From Cristatella mucedo (taxonomy: Eukaryota; Bryozoa; Phylactolaemata; Cristatellidae): a DNA stretch of 64,000 bases. The DNA lies in NCBI GenBank assembly GCA_009760855.2, contig WPIO01000007.1, positions 11,845,501 to 11,909,500 of the forward strand. Direction: 5' to 3'. The translations under genes were made by a program, and so were the position numbers. Positions 34,248 through 45,744 of the stretch are shown one piece after another (within the stretch, counting starts at the first letter, position 1; each line of letters starts with the position of its first letter). Below the pieces are notes generated by a model. It was not told the origin of the DNA and searched no databases. It worked only from the letters and a program-made list of their open reading frames with translations.

Positions 34248-35100
34248 AATACTGCAGTGAGTTGTCGGTTGCATTTCTTCTCCTCACGTACCGACTGTTT
34301 GTTTATTGGCTTCATGGCAAAGGTAACTGGAAAGGGGAACCCAAAAAGTGTAGGGGGATCCAAAGGTACCAAGCACTTGTGAAACCAGCCTTCAAGGTTT
34401 TAGAGGTTGACAAGTTTCCGATTGTCGTCCAGTGGCACTTTGTTAGTATAAGGCATTTCCGCGTACGAAATTGTTAGTCCCATTGGTAATAATAACATTC
34501 ACTGATTAAAGAAATTCAAAACAAACCTCGTCAGCTCCTCATTTGCGCTTTTCCTATCCGTATTTTCCTACGCATCTTTTGTGCTCCTGTTATATCATAC
34601 AAAAGAACAGTTTAGAGGATATAACTTTGACCCCTGATGGTCAATCAAGACGCTGTCGTTACGGTGGACCATATGGAGCGAAAACGGAATCGATTGAAAT
34701 CAAAATCACGTTACTCTGCAGTAGAGGTCAATAATTAAGTATAGCCAATTAATGCGACCTATATATTTTAATAGTAATATGGCCATAGCGAAGCCCCCCC
34801 GCATTAGACAATAATAAGTAAGATATTAATATCGATAGAATTGTTTATAATCCTTAGAGAACTATACTTCATCCCAGGAACCTTACACGTGCCATTGATG
34901 TACTTGTAGCACGCCCATAGGATCAGGAATAAGACGAGCATCCTTAGCATAAGTAAATGTATTAAGAAAAAAATCATGAGGATTAGGAAATAGTTAAAAA
35001 AAGGCTCGTTCGTAGCCGTTTTTAAACCTAGGCAAGTCGTGGAAATGTCATGACGTCAGCCGGAATAAAGTTGTAGACCAAAGGTGTACAATCTATAGTA
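34248..35100. repeat. Block Y' between genes B and C
   Basis: It matches 29,690-30,600 upstream of B, including the L2-like tail (34,808-34,870) and tgtattaagaaaaa.atc..aggattagg. B and C therefore look like a local tandem duplication of a unit [Y + array]. That unit lacks the TATA box and exon 1, which would leave C without a promoter. Confidence 0.7.
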
Positions 35101-35674
35101 ATGGACTCCAAAGTATTTGAAGTCTATTTTACGGAAGCTAAGCAACGTAATCCGGAAAACCCCATGCCGTGAATCCTAAGCTGATTAGCGAAATACTTTT
35201 TCTTGAGAGCATGTCTATAACCTGTCCCCAACATGAAGATTTTTAGATGACACTACTAAAGCCAAAATGGCCACGTTAGCTCCACTTTCAAGTCTGCCTA
35301 CCAGCAATTGCGTGCCACTGCAAAAATTAGAGACTGGTCTTGTAGACATTAAGGTAGACCTAAGCCACAAATTTCCATCAATTTGGGACATGCGGACTGA
35401 TCTGTGGTGCTATGCTGGTGTCAGCATGATTCATCCGTTGTCCGTTCATTCCGGGTGTTTAAAAGACGGTCGATTAATCCAGAACTGGATTTATAATTAC
35501 TATAATGAAGTTCTGGAGAACTGCCGTGAAAAATGTTGAATCGAAAATTTCTAATTATGGTTTAAGTTGTACTTGTATTTACACCAACACACCCATTCAC
35601 AAACATACACACACACACAGAACACCCACACAAAGGTGAGACCTTGGGCACCTCAGCATACACGCTCCCACATG

Positions 35675-35731
<57 letters not shown>

Positions 35732-35760
35732 GAATATATATATATATACATATATGTGTG

Positions 35761-35795
<35 letters not shown>

Positions 35796-36354
35796 GCGTT
35801 TGTGTGTGTGTGTGTGTGTGCGTTTGTGTGTGTGTGTGTGTGTATGTATGTATACATATATGCATACACGTTCGTTGTAAGTTGCTTACCAGTAATGTTT
35901 TCCTCATTGAGCAATTTGATGACCCCCAGACGTCAGATCCTTAATGGCCTTTCTCCGATCTACCTATCAAACTACTTCCTTGTGAGAATTTTGTGAGCAC
36001 TACCTGGTTTTACTCTGATCGTTCATCTTTGCCAACACTGTAAATCTTTCGGAGGTTGAGTCTCCAGGTCGTATGCGTCGAAACTCTAGTGCCGGTCACC
36101 AAAAGAAATAAGAGACTCACTAAAGTTGAAATGCCAGCTGCCAGTAAGCTCCCTTGTTCCTTACTTAATTTGCCCTGTTCGCACTGGTTGACCGTATATA
36201 AATGTGCTTGCTATAGATTTAGAGTCTTCGTAATTATTTATCGTGTCTCATCGTTTCTCTGCTGTCTATGTAAGACTTTTAAATGGATTCAAAATGCATA
36301 CATCGGTAGCAACTTATTAAAACGTCACGACATTCCCATGGCCACTTCATGAGG
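35101..36354. other. Unclassified stretch upstream of paralog C
   Basis: A 90-codon frame (35,267-35,539) shows no recognisable motif and has no copy elsewhere, so I leave it uncalled. A CA/TG inverted repeat is listed separately. 35,938-36,060 resembles a worn L2-like post-RT segment (NGLSPIYLSNYFL). Confidence 0.35.
35678..35843. repeat. (CA)n-AT-(TG)n inverted repeat microsatellite
   Basis: A pure CA run (35,678-35,728) is followed by a 26-bp AT-rich spacer and then a TG run (35,755-35,843). The two runs are reverse complements and could form a long hairpin or cruciform. Within the TG run, ttt interruptions recur at 35,775, 35,799 and 35,823, a 24-bp period. Confidence 0.95.
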
Positions 36355-37050
36355 GATCACTGTTGCTAAGACCCTGATGCAGAAGATTGCACGAAGCTCT
36401 AATTGGAAAAAACCTGATCGCTGAGCACTTACCAGAAGCACCTTTGCTAGAACCCGAATCTTCGTGCCATAGATTCGAAGCGTTCGAACAGTTACCGTCA
36501 GCGCAAGGCACGAACTCCGCATGCATGCAGCCATAAAAAAAACCGCTGGCAGTGAAACTTCACGGGCGTCCCGTGCTGGAATATCAGGAGCCTTCGATGC
36601 TGCAACACCGGAAGCCTCCCGTACGAGAAGATCAGACGCCTCCCATTCTCAAACATCCGGAGCCTGTCTTGCTGGAGCTTCAAGAAGAGCCACAGCTGCT
36701 ACAGCTTCAGAACGAGCAGCTCCTCGAACTTCAATGCTGCAAGGGCGGGTGTGCAGGAGCTTCTGGAACCTCTCAAACTCATGCTTCAGGAGCCGCAGGT
36801 AATGGAACATCAGGAGCCGCTGATAATAGAACTCGTCGAACTGCCAGTGCAGCTGCTCGAGGAGCAGCAGTCGCCGTGTCGATGGGGTTCTCCACCGAAA
36901 CCGCAGCTCCTAGCTCGGCCGCCGCCACCTCTGAGGGCTCTATTGCCATTGCCGGATCTTGTGCCACTACAACCTATCGTGTCGCTGTCGGCTCTTCAGC
37001 TACTATCGGCTCTTCAGCAACCGCCAACCCTCCAGGCACTGCGGACTCGG

Positions 37051-37360
37051 CCGCCACAGCCGCCACAGCCGCCACAGCCGCCACAGCCGCCACAGCCGCC
37101 ACAGCCGCCACAGCCGCCACAGCCGCCACAGCCGCCACAGCCGCCACAGCCGCCACAGCCGCCACAGCCGCCACAGCCGCCACAGCCGCCACAGCCGCCA
37201 CAGCCGCCACAGCCGCCACAGCCGCCACAGCCGCCACAGCCGCCACAGCCGCCACAGCCGCCACAGCCGCCACAGCCGCCACAGCCGCCACAGCCGCCAC
37301 AGCCGCCACAGCCGCCACAGCCGCCACAGCCGCCACAGCCGCCACAGCCGCCACAGCCGA
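37051..37360 (+). repeat. 9-bp (gccgccaca)n array in paralog C
   Basis: About 34 near-perfect units encode Pro-Pro-Gln, Ala-Ala-Thr or Ser-Arg-His depending on frame. The opposite strand is also open in more than one frame. The uniformity suggests recent expansion by slippage. It replaces the 18-bp Pro-rich array of the other members. Confidence 0.95.
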
Positions 37361-38514
37361 AGCAACCATCACAGCCGACGCAACCATCACAGCCGACGCA
37401 GCCGCCACAGCCGATGCAGCCGCCACAGCCGACGCAGCCACCACGGCCGACGCAGCCACCATGGCCGACGCAGCCGCCACGACCGAACCAACCTATCCGC
37501 CACAGCTGACCCACCCACCACAGCAGACTCAGCCCGGCCACAGCCACTACTGTCAACGATGCCGCCAACGACGACCGACACCGCCACCACCGACGACGCC
37601 GCCACCACCGACGACGCCGCCACCACCGATGAAGGAGCCACTTCGGACCCAGCAGCCCCCGCTTCAGTTGCCACCGAAACTAGGGACGCCCCGCAACTGC
37701 TAACACCGCCGAAACTGGGGAACCCACTGCTACTGCCGACGCCACAGTCACTGGGACTCAGCCGCCACTGAGGACTCAGTCGCCACTAAGGACTCAGCTG
37801 CCACTGATGACGACGCCGCCACTGAGGACGCAGCATCACTGAGGACGCAGCCGCCACGGGGGATGCAGCAGCCACTGCCGAGGAAGCAGCCACTGAGGAC
37901 CCAGCAGCTGCTGCTGACTCAGCCACCTCCGGTAATGCTGCCGCCACAATTTCACCTACCATCATCTGTCTGGCGTTTTCCGCGGCAGCTGCCGCTCTAG
38001 GGGCCACACGTGCCAGTGCCAATGGGACCGCCGGTGCCGGCACTCGTGGATACAGAGAAGGAATCACTTGCACCCAATGTAGAAGTGTCAATGCCAAAAC
38101 TAGCAGAGGTTTGAACGCAACTTGAAACTGGGGTACAAGGAGCCACATATTCGCACCAGACAGAATCGGATAAGAAAACGACTTAACTAGAACCAAAATC
38201 ACAAGCCAGTAGCTAGATCTGAAGTCACCACATGACAATTATTTTTCAATGAAAATTCAAGTTCGGGACGTTTGAACCCTTACAATGTATTTCTATTATC
38301 CGAAAACACTGGGTCAAACTTTGCGGCCATATCACCTGCAGCTGCCCAACGGTACATTATGAACACGGTTTGACCGTTTCTGCTAAACTCGGAGCTACAC
38401 TTGTATTACTGGAGAGCCAAGCCTATGCTAACAATCTAGCCAATCTTGGAGCCGGTTGATGTGCCTGACAAAATGTTCATCAAAAATATGTAATTTGGTC
38501 TGCATGGTTGCTAA

Positions 38515-38520
38515 AATAAA
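38515..38520 (+). terminator. Polyadenylation signal, paralog C
   Basis: An AATAAA in gcatggttgctaaaataaat, about 400 bp after the C stop codon, matches those of A and D. Confidence 0.6.
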
Positions 38521-39695
38521 TTTGTGAATGCAAAGCTGGTCTACAGTATGCCCCGCTGCTGCCACACGTCATACTACTTTTTCCGATTAGCATTGGATCC
38601 CAATCAAGCAGCAGATTGACTTTAAGACTTTCTTTTAAAATATCGTCACATCAGGATATTTTGTAACTTTGAAGACCTTAAATAGGAGAAGAGTTCATGC
38701 TGTCACAGCATACCACCTAACGCTAGGTTTCTAAGAGGTTTAATTTCGTGCTTGATGCGCATCGTAAATGCTAGAGTACGACGAACGGTTGGTACCTTGC
38801 TTGACCTGACTGAGCAGTAGCTCTGATAGGTTAGCTGACAAAAGAGAATGAATTCGGCTAGGAGCACATTATAAAACCTTTAATACCAGGCTGCTTCGCC
38901 GGAAGCTATAACAGGTAAGCTGAGGCAGTGAAAAGTAGTGATCGTGACGCTCACCACAGACGACTCTGGAGGCAGAAACTTTCATCACTGGTGTGTGCCT
39001 GACGACAGAAGCTTCAACGTCTGGAAAAAGTATGTTACAGTTGTCGTGATGAGATGTTACAAGTGCAAATACCAACTTGACTTTGATAATTATTTCTAAG
39101 TAGGCCCAAATTTATTTCGGAAATGTTACTTAATTAAACAGAAAGTAGACAGCCTATAAAATGGGAACTGCCGAGGAATATGTTAAAATTAAATCTAGAA
39201 ATTGATTTTTGTAAATTCATCCTATAAAATAAATAACAGTTATAAATATGAACCAAAGTTGTGGCGATTATTATTCATCTGAAACACGTAAAAATTAAAC
39301 TGTAATACACGTATACACTGGAAGTTGTACGTCGAGCTGAACAATACGAGCTTTTCGGAAAATAATGCAAATAAAGTGACGATTTTTGCAAACTTGTTAA
39401 TATAAGTTTCTTCGATCTAAAAAGACACCAGACCACCACTTAAGAGTAAGACATGACGCATAATTTTCAAAGTAATGACACGCTCCGCTCCCCGAGGTAA
39501 ACTATCCAACCGGTATTTCTAACCATCCTCAAGAATAAAAGCTAAAACCTGTCACGTTGATCTTCGCCCTCTTGAAGAGGGGCCTAGCTTTAGTGCATGG
39601 CGTACTAGTCATGCTTTATTTAATTGCAATACAGGCTTCTTGAGACTCCTACTAGCCCAATTAACCGGATGTGGCTACCGTTCGGCAACCTGCGG
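38521..39695. repeat. Duplicated 3' flank of paralog C
   Basis: It matches 10,774-12,830 after A, but most of the L2-like insertion is deleted: the copy jumps from its start (about 38,630) to the sequence after it. No gene is seen. Confidence 0.6.
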
Positions 39696-40317
39696 AATCC
39701 TGCTAAGGCAGTCACATATCTGGCATCTGGTGACATATGCAACTTGCTGCCGCCTTCGGCAACGTCGTGATTATAGATAGCTTGTCTGTCGCTGGTAATC
39801 AGTGTTCAAACAATGATCCAAGGGTATTCCAGGAATATTGTAAAATATAAGCGTACGGCTGCAATAAATGACTTTCCTCTATCAGTTTAAATTACAAACC
39901 TGAAACGACTATTCAAATTTGTCACGGAAGCCCAGTTTCTACAATTTCAAAGATCTAACAATACTTTGTGCATTTATTCTTGTGTTTATATGCATAAATA
40001 AATATATATATATTTATAAGGTGCGTGCAAGCATGAGTGTGTACACATATACATGTCTAGGTAGCTGCTGCTGCAACACTCCATTGGACGCAGTGCTCCC
40101 TACGTTTATAGCATAAAGTCGTCTACGTGTCAGAGGCGGTAGGAACGTCGTGCTGTTAGCTCGTCGAACAATGAAGATGACCAACTCGACTAACGCGAGG
40201 TCAGAGTCAGTCTGTGAGCGCTCTCGAGCTCACGAGGCGCGATGCTATTGCTTTTTTTCTGCACTCGCCTTCTCTGCCGCGAGGCTCAGCTCGCCACTTA
40301 CTGCCACGCTCTTTCGT
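39696..40317. other. Intergenic; weak exon 1-like sequence
   Basis: At 40,110-40,275 short stretches resemble the promoter/exon 1 block: gtctacg, agctcgtcg.ac.atgaag, and cgccttctctgccgc. The reading frame is not kept. It may be a very old third copy of exon 1. The rest is unclassified. Confidence 0.3.
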
Positions 40318-40505
40318 AATAAAAATAAATAAATAAATCCTACTGATTAAACAGCCTCTTTGTTATAGCGACAGAAGAGCCTTTACGGCTATCACCACCG
40401 CTTGCAGTGGGCGATAAAGAATCGCCCACTGCAGGAATCGAACACACGACCTCGGGACCGAGGTCGTGAAAGCAACCGCCTTACCTAGTGTGCCATCACG
40501 GCTCA
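40318..40505 (-). mobile_element. tRNA-derived SINE, minus strand
   Basis: On the minus strand it reads gagccgtgatggcacactag (A-box region), a palindrome cacgacctcggtcccgagg, then gtgttcgattcctgc (B box), a second inverted repeat around gcagtgggcgat, and a conserved body ending in (ATTT)n. RNA polymerase III boxes and the A-rich end mark it as a SINE. Related copies are at 41,821 and 60,158. Confidence 0.85.
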
Positions 40506-40559
40506 CCACCTACCCACTAGTCTTGGTACCGGTCGCGGCGAGCCGTCAGAAGGCGGTCT

Positions 40560-40800
40560 CAAACCTATTAAACGGAATACGTGTAGTTCTAGTTCTGGAG
40601 CGTGATTTTAGTGAGAGCACAGGTTCTGCTGCTTTTATAGTGCATTTGTGACATTCCGTCTCGACTGCTGTAAATCAACGTTCTCACGTTCTCCTCCCTC
40701 TAAGCGAAAGCGCTAAAATTTGGTACAACTTCAGCAGCTAGGCTTGTCTAGTGAGAGCTCAGGTTTTCTAGCGTATTCTTTTTGTCAAGTTTGACCACGT
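40560..40800 (+). mobile_element. LINE post-RT fragment
   Basis: It shares ttctgtaaatcaacg/ttctcacg..ctccctctaagcga and taaaatttggtac with 41,700-41,800, a worn post-RT segment of an L2-like LINE. Confidence 0.5.
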
Positions 40801-41509
40801 CTCAGAGGGGTTGCAGAGGCGAACTGTGGTTGCGTGCCGTGGATACTTCTAGCCGTCGACTTTTCGCTGCCAGCTGTCGCGCGAGCTGCTTACTTTACGT
40901 CCGTCACCCATTCGCCGACAGGGCCCATATGAAGCAAGAATATAAATTAGAAGATGAAGCGGTAAGAGAAAGTGCAAGTGCTAGCAAGTAAGCGAGTCCC
41001 GTGAGGCTTGCGTAGCTAATTTTCTTGTCCCGACGGCGATTCCAATGGCGGCGCGTCAGACAGATGTAGCTTAACAGATAACTTAACTGAGATTCTGAGC
41101 GCTTCGTTGGCCCAACATTCAAGGTCACTAAGGTGGTTCGTCTTCATTCATCTTCCGCGGTGGCTCTCTGAAAGTAGAATTCATCGCTGTCTTGACGTTC
41201 ATCACAAGCTTATTGGCCTTCATTGTTCGCTCTATTTCAAGAACTCAATTCAGTTATTATCTATGAACTAACAGTGCATACGTCAGTTTTTACTTTCCAC
41301 ATCAATAAGTATGGTGTATGCATGCTTCAAAGATTTTAGGCAATTATTATCCTCAAGTGTCCTATCGTTAAGAGTTAAGATAAAACCGGCAGCATCAGGG
41401 CCTTCTGTTTTCGGACGCTATTACAAGAACAAAATGTACAATGCATCCGAGTTTAGGTATGAAAGGTAAAGCTTATTAGCTATAGGGAAACCATGTGTGA
41501 TTCAGAAAT
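40801..41509. other. Intergenic, nothing recognised
   Basis: I see no repeat family or gene. Short open frames on both strands (40,782-41,128) lack motifs. Confidence 0.4.
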
Positions 41510-42300
41510 AGGTAAACCTAATGCTTAAATTCGGTTCTGCCATCGTGTCTCGTGTAAATTGGGCACGAAATCTAGCTGTCCTTGTCAAAAGGGACCCTTC
41601 ATGAGACGGTCACATCGGGTCCACTGACAAGTCGGCCTACTTTCAGCTAAATAATATTACTATAATTTGGACTTGATAGGACAGAGATACCAGTTCAAAA
41701 TTGGTTCATGCGTTTGTGAAATTCCGCCTCAAATTCTGTGAATCAACGCTCTCACATTCTCCCTCTAAGCGAGAGTGCTTAAATTTGGTACAAAACTCTG
41801 CAGCTCGGCTTGCTATTGTAAGCAGTGATGGTCTAACAGGTAATGTGATTGGCTTTCGCGAGCTGGGTCCTGAGGTCGTGGGAAGAATCCTGCCGTGGGT
41901 GATCCTCTATTGCCGCTGAGATTGGTGGTGACAGTCGTAAAGGCTCTTTTATCGCAACAAAAAGAGGCTGTTATTTCATCTAGTGAGCGTCGATTGGGGC
42001 TTGCATTCCCGGTAATTGCCAAGTGCCGACCTCACTACTCACTGAAATCCCTCTAAAAGCAGGTCTTGACGACATTCACAAGAGGCTAGAGCCATGCTAT
42101 TCCTCGCTGCTCATGTTCTGGCAGTGTTTCCGTAGTACGCCTGTGCGCGTTAAAAGTTTGCATGCTACACCGAACCCAGTGACATGCTTCCGTTATTTCC
42201 GATGCAACGTACCTAGAAAGAGGTTGAATGATCAATTAAGCTTGAACATTTTGTACCTATGCAAGCTTATCTGAGCACAGTGCATTGATAGTTATTAACT
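41510..42300 (+). mobile_element. L2-like LINE fragment carrying a SINE
   Basis: The open stretch 41,701-41,820 (VHAFVKFRLKFCEST, then LVQNSAARLAIVSS) fits the conserved post-RT pattern Arg-Leu-x-Tyr-Cys-Asn / VQNxAARL of L2/CR1 LINEs. The SINE at 41,821-41,970 lies inside it, and 42,000-42,290 looks like the LINE continuation. Confidence 0.6.
41821..41970 (+). mobile_element. tRNA-derived SINE, old copy
   Basis: It aligns with the SINEs at 40,318 and 60,158: gtgatggtctaacaggtaatg, gggtcctgaggtcgtggg, then ggtggtgacagtcgtaaaggctctttt and aaaaagaggctgtt. The B box has diverged (gaagaatcctgcc). The orientation is plus. Confidence 0.8.
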
Positions 42301-43477
42301 CTTAGTAATTACTAGCTTTGCAGCGAGTTGCAAAGTTACGAGTTGGAGTTTTGGATGTCCTGGGATGCCATACACATGATTTAGAGTAATTCTTAATAGT
42401 CTAGTTCTTTTAAGGTACCATGTAAATGATAGACACCAACAGGAGTTTAGAGGTAGTTCCGGAGCGTTCGTAACCAGCCTATATTCTTAATTTAGTTTTA
42501 CTATGGCTTTATACCTAGTGCCTAAATCTTACTCTATTTTTAACAGAATTCTGCTCTGGAGACATTTATTTGGTCTTACGACTGTGTTTGCTAATAGAGA
42601 TGTTATGCCTTCTATGATTCAATCCAGCGACCAGTCGCATGGTATTGTCAGCATGTCGATTGCTAGAATAGCCCAGACTGATTTCTGTGGTTTCGGCGTA
42701 TAGCGGCAGTAGTTTGCTAAGGAAACGAATTAAATGTATCTTAAAAGTAGAAAGATATTAGAAAATGCAACTTGTTTAACTGTTAAGCGTGACATAATGA
42801 TTCATTAATGATTAAAAACAGTTTTAAACACGATCCATCTCGACAATGCAATGTTTTCCGGGAATTCATTTTGATGCTCCTTCTTTTATAGATGGTACGT
42901 TTTTGCATTTAGGAACGGCAACATTATTTGTAAAGGCTCATTACGAAAACCTCATTACAAATAAATCAATTCAGCTTGGCAGGAAAAATATAGTTAACCA
43001 GTACCAATACCATGCATATCTTAACGGGCCGTAACTCATAGTTAAAGAAACATCCAAGCTGGCGGAGCAATGCAATTAGAAGCTGAATGAAATTAATGGA
43101 GCTGGATGAATAAAGAATAAACACTGCTTCTTCTTAAATATTTTAATGAAGTCATATTAAGATGCGTAACGACTAAATGTGTTTATGGTCGTTGAATTAG
43201 GGAAACTTTGCTGCTAAACGCGTCCGATTTTTGGATACACAACGTGCGAAGTGCTCGTGAGAGTTGCTCGTCTCAAGTGTCTATCGTTACTCGCTTCAAT
43301 TGTCATTGCAAGGTTAAAGAACTTTTCGTTGATGAGTGAGAAAAAGAAAGAACCTTAAAATATCACAGTTTAAAAATATAATGCTTTCACTTATTTGAGG
43401 TCATTCTTTAAGAACTGCAGCCCTTGGTTAGTTTAAAACATTTTTTAATTCCCATTGCGCCAACTGCTTAAACACTG
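42301..43477. other. Intergenic; part of the tandem duplication
   Basis: 43,230-43,475 matches 13,780-14,040. Otherwise I find no gene or known repeat. Confidence 0.4.
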
Positions 43478-45744
43478 TATTTTATCTCCGTCTGTAACTC
43501 CACTAACCTATACAGACTATAAGGGTGTTATGTAGTAGAGTTTTGCATAGTGCACTCACAGCCGAAGCAGCTTCCGGGACGCATTCGGTAGCCAACAGAC
43601 TTCGTCTCATGCGACAAAGAGAAAGTGGGAAGCACAGCAGATTCATTAAAGCAGTGGAGGTAGTGAGCGGCATGGCTGTAGCAGCTCAGGACCGCTGAAA
43701 AGCATGAGCCATAGTCGGCTGCAGGGGAGAAGTTGTCGTTTCGCAAAAATTTTGGAAGAAAGTTCCACAGCCTAGGCCTGCAGATCTGAATGTTCTGTCA
43801 CCAGAGGTCTTAAGTGCAGCAATCGAACAGCTAATCTATTGTCCATAAAGGAACTGAGGACGCTAAGAGGCTGAAACTGGTGCAGCAGTTCAGCTAGGTA
43901 CGAAGGAGCCAAGTCGTGGCGGGCCTTGTAGATAGCATGAGAACTTTGCTCTGTATCTGTTGCTATACCGGCATCCATCCTATCTCTTTTAGCCGAAGAG
44001 ACATGTGCTCAAACCTCTGGGACTTGAAAACTAGCCTTGCAGACGTAGCCATCTGCAGCGGCCAAGTTGTTTTCTTTGGTAGTATAGCCAAAATGGAACT
44101 ACAATAATCAAGTCAAGACAAAGCTAAGGAGCTAGTTAAATATTTTGCAAGCCTCTGAGGAAGACATCTCCCAATCTTAGATAGGGATTGGACGTGATGG
44201 CTAACTTTAGAAATAGTCTTCTGAATGATGCTTCTAAAATTTAGGCAGCTTTCGAAAACGACACCTAGATTTCGAGCACCTGGTGATGGTCTCACAACAG
44301 CATCACGCAAAAGAAGAGCAAAGCCTTTTTATCTAGCCATGTCCTCAGAGTGTGCTATGAGCAGCAGTTTAGTTTTATCGTCATTTAGTTTTAAGAAGCT
44401 TTCCGACATCCAGAATCAAATGTCGGCAAGGCAAGCAATCATTTTCTCAAATGCTGCAGCAGATTTTGACGGGTTTAATAAAAAATATAACCGAGTATCG
44501 GCAGCATAAAAGTGCTATCAAATTCCTTGGGCCTTAATGAATTTTCCCAGAGGTTGAGTATAAATGGAGAATAGCAAGGGTCCGAGGACGGCCTCGCGAT
44601 GGATTCCACGGGTGAACCGTCTTGCCTGTAAGAACTTACCCTAACGTGACATAGATCGAACACGATCAGATGACTACGATTTAAACCGTGCCAGTGCCTT
44701 GTCTGCCAAACTGATCGTTATTGCCTATGGTACAACTACGACATCGTAATCAATGGTGTTGAAGGCAGCTGATCGATCTAGCAGAGAAAGGGCAGTGACA
44801 ATTCCATCAGTGTCGCCAAGTATAATGTCATTAACACGGAGGAGAGACGTTTCAGTGGAGTGCTGCCTTTTGAACCCCGATTTAACTGTTTCTCTATTTC
44901 ATTCTTTTCAATATTTGCAACCTGCAGCTTAGCGATAAAATTTTTAAAAATCTTTGTGAAAATGAAAGAAGGAAAACTTAGCGAGAGGTTGCAAGGTATT
45001 CTGTATCTAATCCGGGCTTTTTAAGTATCGGCTTAACGATTTTCGATTTTTAGGACTTGGGTATGGCCACTTTTTTCCAAAGAAGCATTACAAATCTTGG
45101 TTACGGCAGAGATAAGTTTTTCAGCAGTGAAGACCACAGAGAAGATGGCATAACGCCTTGAGGAGACGAGCTCGTTTGTACTAAAACCCATTAAGGTAGC
45201 CGTACGCCATGCAGAATCCCCGAAAAATCTATTAAGGGAATTTGCTGGTTGAGATTCCGCTATTGCTTTACTCGGATGGGGTTTTAAGGAGGCACGAGTG
45301 TGCACAATTTTCGCAGTAAAGAAGGCTGAAAACGTTTCCGTTGAGCAGTTAATATTTTACCGTCTAATAAATGTGTTTTGTGTCTGATTGGCAGTTCTTT
45401 GGTTTTCTAGAGAAAAAAGCCCTGGCATTTTTAAGATTCCGGGTGAAAACTCTAAGTCTTTGAAATCGACTAGACACTTCTATGACCCAGATTTCTGTAA
45501 ACATCTTACAGCCAAGCGATTCACAAACAACAATGCAACCTGGCCATCAGCCTTGTCAGAATGCATGGGCTGAAAGAAATAGTACCTTATTGGGATGGTC
45601 TCAAATATGGAGTTACTGAAACAGCTTCATCCAAAATTCGGTAGGCAGAAATGCATCTAATTTCTTCTGGACAGCCTGATCAGTGGTAAGTAACCCCGTG
45701 GTCTTTAGAGAGCGGAATGTTAGTAGGTGGAATTTGAGAGGCTG
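43478..45744 (-). mobile_element. LINE family 1, long old copy
   Basis: The 3' end is at 43,478-43,760, then post-RT HKARHDLAPSYLAELLHQF (43,772-43,978), then VVRPSPGARNLGVVFESCLN (44,113-44,310), then RT remnants (44,475-44,900) without an intact YADD, then a pre-RT linker with NRFFGDSAWRTATLMGF (45,033-45,305) that the younger copy at 28,089 lacks. The homologous place in segment copy 1 near 14,040 shows no such LINE, so it probably inserted after duplication. Confidence 0.75.

Larger units (their letters stand above)
36355..38520 (+). pseudogene. Octapeptide-repeat gene family, paralog C (decayed)
   Basis: The head aligns with B from gatcactgt onward but has TAA where B has AAA (about codon 6) and a second TAA in atgcagccataa. 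An open stretch (36,552 on) gives LEYQEPSMLQHRKPPVRE, closely matching A. A frameshift leads to IELVELPVQLLEEQQ and PRPPPPLRALLPLPDLVPL-like sequence, then a 9-bp (Pro-Pro-Gln) array at 37,051-37,360 and THQPP-type Pro-rich units. The conserved C-terminus PALVDTEKESLAPNVEVSMP ends at TGA 38,112-38,114, and AATAAA lies at 38,515-38,520. C lacks the TATA/exon 1 block, consistent with loss of function after a partial duplication. Confidence 0.7.

Noticed and set aside
35267-35539. 90-codon frame upstream of paralog C
   Set aside because: No recognisable domain, no second copy and no promoter or splice support; length is within chance for this base composition.
35567-35944. Open frames across the CA/TG tract
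   Set aside because: They consist of Thr-His or Val-Cys dipeptide runs from the microsatellite; no conserved flanking sequence.
36959-37771. Arg-His-Ser, Trp-Arg-Leu and Cys-Gly-Gly repeat frames around the 9-bp array
   Set aside because: They are alternative phases of the same (gccgccaca)n tract.
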